7,146 nucleotides of DNA. Source: Bradyrhizobium sp. (GTDB lineage: Bacteria; Pseudomonadota; Alphaproteobacteria; Rhizobiales; Xanthobacteraceae). The notes below the pieces were generated by a model. It ran no database searches and had not been told where the DNA came from. It worked only from the letters and a program-made list of their open reading frames with translations. Positions 6,102 through 7,146 of this stretch are shown here, piece by piece. The stretch spans positions 1-7,146 of the forward strand of contig JAFAUV010000169.1 of the NCBI GenBank assembly GCA_019243075.1, given 5' to 3'. Every line of letters begins with the position of its first letter. Within the stretch, counting starts at the first letter, position 1. The position numbers and the translations under genes were made by a program.

Positions 6102-7046
6102 ATGCCCGTCGTTCTCGATCCCGATGCCGCCGCCGCCTACAAGGCCTTCCAGGAGGCCGGCCGTCCGGCCTACGAAACCCTGACCGCGCCGGAAGCGCGC
6201 GACTACTACATGCAGGCGCGGCTCGTCAGCAATCCGCAGCCGCCGGAGCTGCAATCGGCGGAGCCGCTTGCAATTGCCGCGGCGCACGGCACGATCCCCG
6301 CCCGCATCTACACGCCGAAGCGGCTGCGCCAGAAGGACGGGCTGGCGCCGGCTCTCGTGTTCTTTCACGGCGGCGGCTGGGTGATCGGCAATCTCGAGAC
6401 CCACGATGTGGTCTGCCGCAAGCTCGCGCATGAAGGCGAGCTGATCGTGATCTCCGTCGATTATCGTCTTGCGCCCGAGCATAAATTCCCTGCCGCGGTC
6501 GAGGATGCCATCGCTTCTGCGCAATGGATCGCGGACAACGCCAAGGAACTCGGCATCGACGCCTCGCGGCTCGTGGTCGGCGGTGACAGCGCCGGCGGCA
6601 ATCTCGCCGCCGTGGTGTCGCTCGACGCGCGCGACAAAGGGCGACCACAGATCGCCGGCCAGGTGCTGGTCTATCCCGCGACCGATTTCTCGCGAAAACA
6701 TCCCTCGCATCGCGAGCCGGAGACCTCGATCCTGCTCACCCATTCGGTGATCGGCTGGTTCATGAACCACTATATGGGGGACGCCGACATCTCCGACTGG
6801 CGCGCCTCGCCCGCGCGCGCGAAGACGCTCGCCGGCCTGCCGCCGGCCTATGTCCTGACCGCCGGCGCCGATCCCCTGCGCGACGAAGGCGACGAATACG
6901 CGGCGCGGCTGAAGGCAGCCGGCATTGCCGTCGCCTACAGGCATTTTCCTGGCCAGTTCCACGGCTTCTTCACCATGGGCAAGCTGCTCAACCAGGCCAA
7001 TATTGCCGTCACCGAAATCGCAACCTGGCTGAAGGCACTGGATTGA
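6102..7046 (+). CDS. Alpha/beta hydrolase, hormone-sensitive-lipase (family IV) esterase
   Basis: A 314-residue hydrolase with the full family IV signature. The oxyanion-hole motif HGGGW is at 89-93 and the nucleophile elbow GDSAGG at 161-166, with Ser163. Asp257 (GADPLRDEG) and His287 (QFHGF) complete the triad. The YRLAPE motif (121-126) and YPATD (191-195) are also typical. The N-terminal 60 residues form the usual cap region. No signal peptide is seen, so it should act in the cytoplasm on small or medium-chain carboxylic esters; the true substrate cannot be read from the sequence. With the adjacent dehydrogenase, a route in which the ester is cleaved and the released alcohol oxidised is plausible but inferred. 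Length is normal and no residues are missing. Confidence 0.94.
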   Translation: MPVVLDPDAAAAYKAFQEAGRPAYETLTAPEARDYYMQARLVSNPQPPELQSAEPLAIAAAHGTIPARIYTPKRLRQKDGLAPALVFFHGGGWVIGNLETHDVVCRKLAHEGELIVISVDYRLAPEHKFPAAVEDAIASAQWIADNAKELGIDASRLVVGGDSAGGNLAAVVSLDARDKGRPQIAGQVLVYPATDFSRKHPSHREPETSILLTHSVIGWFMNHYMGDADISDWRASPARAKTLAGLPPAYVLTAGADPLRDEGDEYAARLKAAGIAVAYRHFPGQFHGFFTMGKLLNQANIAVTEIATWLKALD

Positions 7047-7077
7047 GGACCAACATCACCCAAAGGGATCGCGCAGT

Positions 7078-7115
7078 TCAAGCGACCGAAATTTTCGAAA
7101 ATCTCGGTCGCTTGA
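7078..7115. repeat. 38-bp near-perfect inverted repeat (terminator or operator)
   Basis: The two 12-bp outer arms (TCAAGCGACCGA and its complement) match perfectly, and the centre ATTTTCGAAAAT (7091-7102) is itself a perfect palindrome. Only the A7090/C7103 pair fails, so 18 of 19 pairs match. It begins 31 bp after the esterase stop. As RNA it would form a strong hairpin, but no T-run follows on either strand, so a classical intrinsic terminator is not certain. The symmetry equally suits an operator for a gene beyond the right edge. Confidence 0.75.
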
Positions 7116-7146
7116 GTACAGCGTTCGGACACCGTGTTGGAACAGG

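Noticed and set aside
6084..6962. Minus-strand open frame of 292 codons antisense to the esterase
   Set aside because: The + strand gene carries an intact catalytic triad; the antisense translation shows no family motifs.

Overview
The window looks like chromosomal DNA of an alphaproteobacterium of the Bradyrhizobium/Rhodopseudomonas type. This rests on the high GC content, GC-rich third codon positions that create long antisense open frames, a CHASE3-type kinase relay, and an aat gene next to a DUF2155 gene. The genus is an inference from protein character, not from a marker gene. Eight protein-coding genes fill almost the whole window. I see no rRNA, tRNA, CRISPR array, insertion sequence or phage gene.

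Positions 1-2553 hold a three-gene signalling cassette on the + strand: the C-terminal part of a membrane histidine kinase cut by the window edge, a single-domain Rcp1-like response regulator, and a soluble protein joining a receiver domain to a HisKA_2-type histidine kinase. The genes are joined by two ATGA stop/start overlaps, so they are probably translated in a coupled way and work as one relay. The start of the third gene lies in a 14-bp tandem repeat that leaves two in-frame ATG choices.

Positions 2594-4003 hold aat (leucyl/phenylalanyl-tRNA--protein transferase, N-degron pathway) and a plsY-type glycerol-3-phosphate acyltransferase. The PlsY reads like the cyanobacterial branch of the family and uses leucine codons differently from aat, so it may be an acquired second copy. 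Facing it, with 22 bp between the stop codons, is a minus-strand gene for an exported DUF2155 protein with long Pro/Gln-rich flanks.

From 5058 to 5300 there is a divergent intergenic region with a candidate minus-strand -10 element and an operator-like palindrome. It is followed by a two-gene + strand unit: a classical NAD-type short-chain dehydrogenase and a hormone-sensitive-lipase-type esterase. The pair probably handles an ester or alcohol substrate that the sequence does not identify. The window closes with a striking 38-bp near-perfect inverted repeat downstream of the esterase.

I found no clearly new biological system. The points most worth a second look are the cyanobacterial-like plsY, the repeat at the start of the third signalling gene, and the two palindromes.
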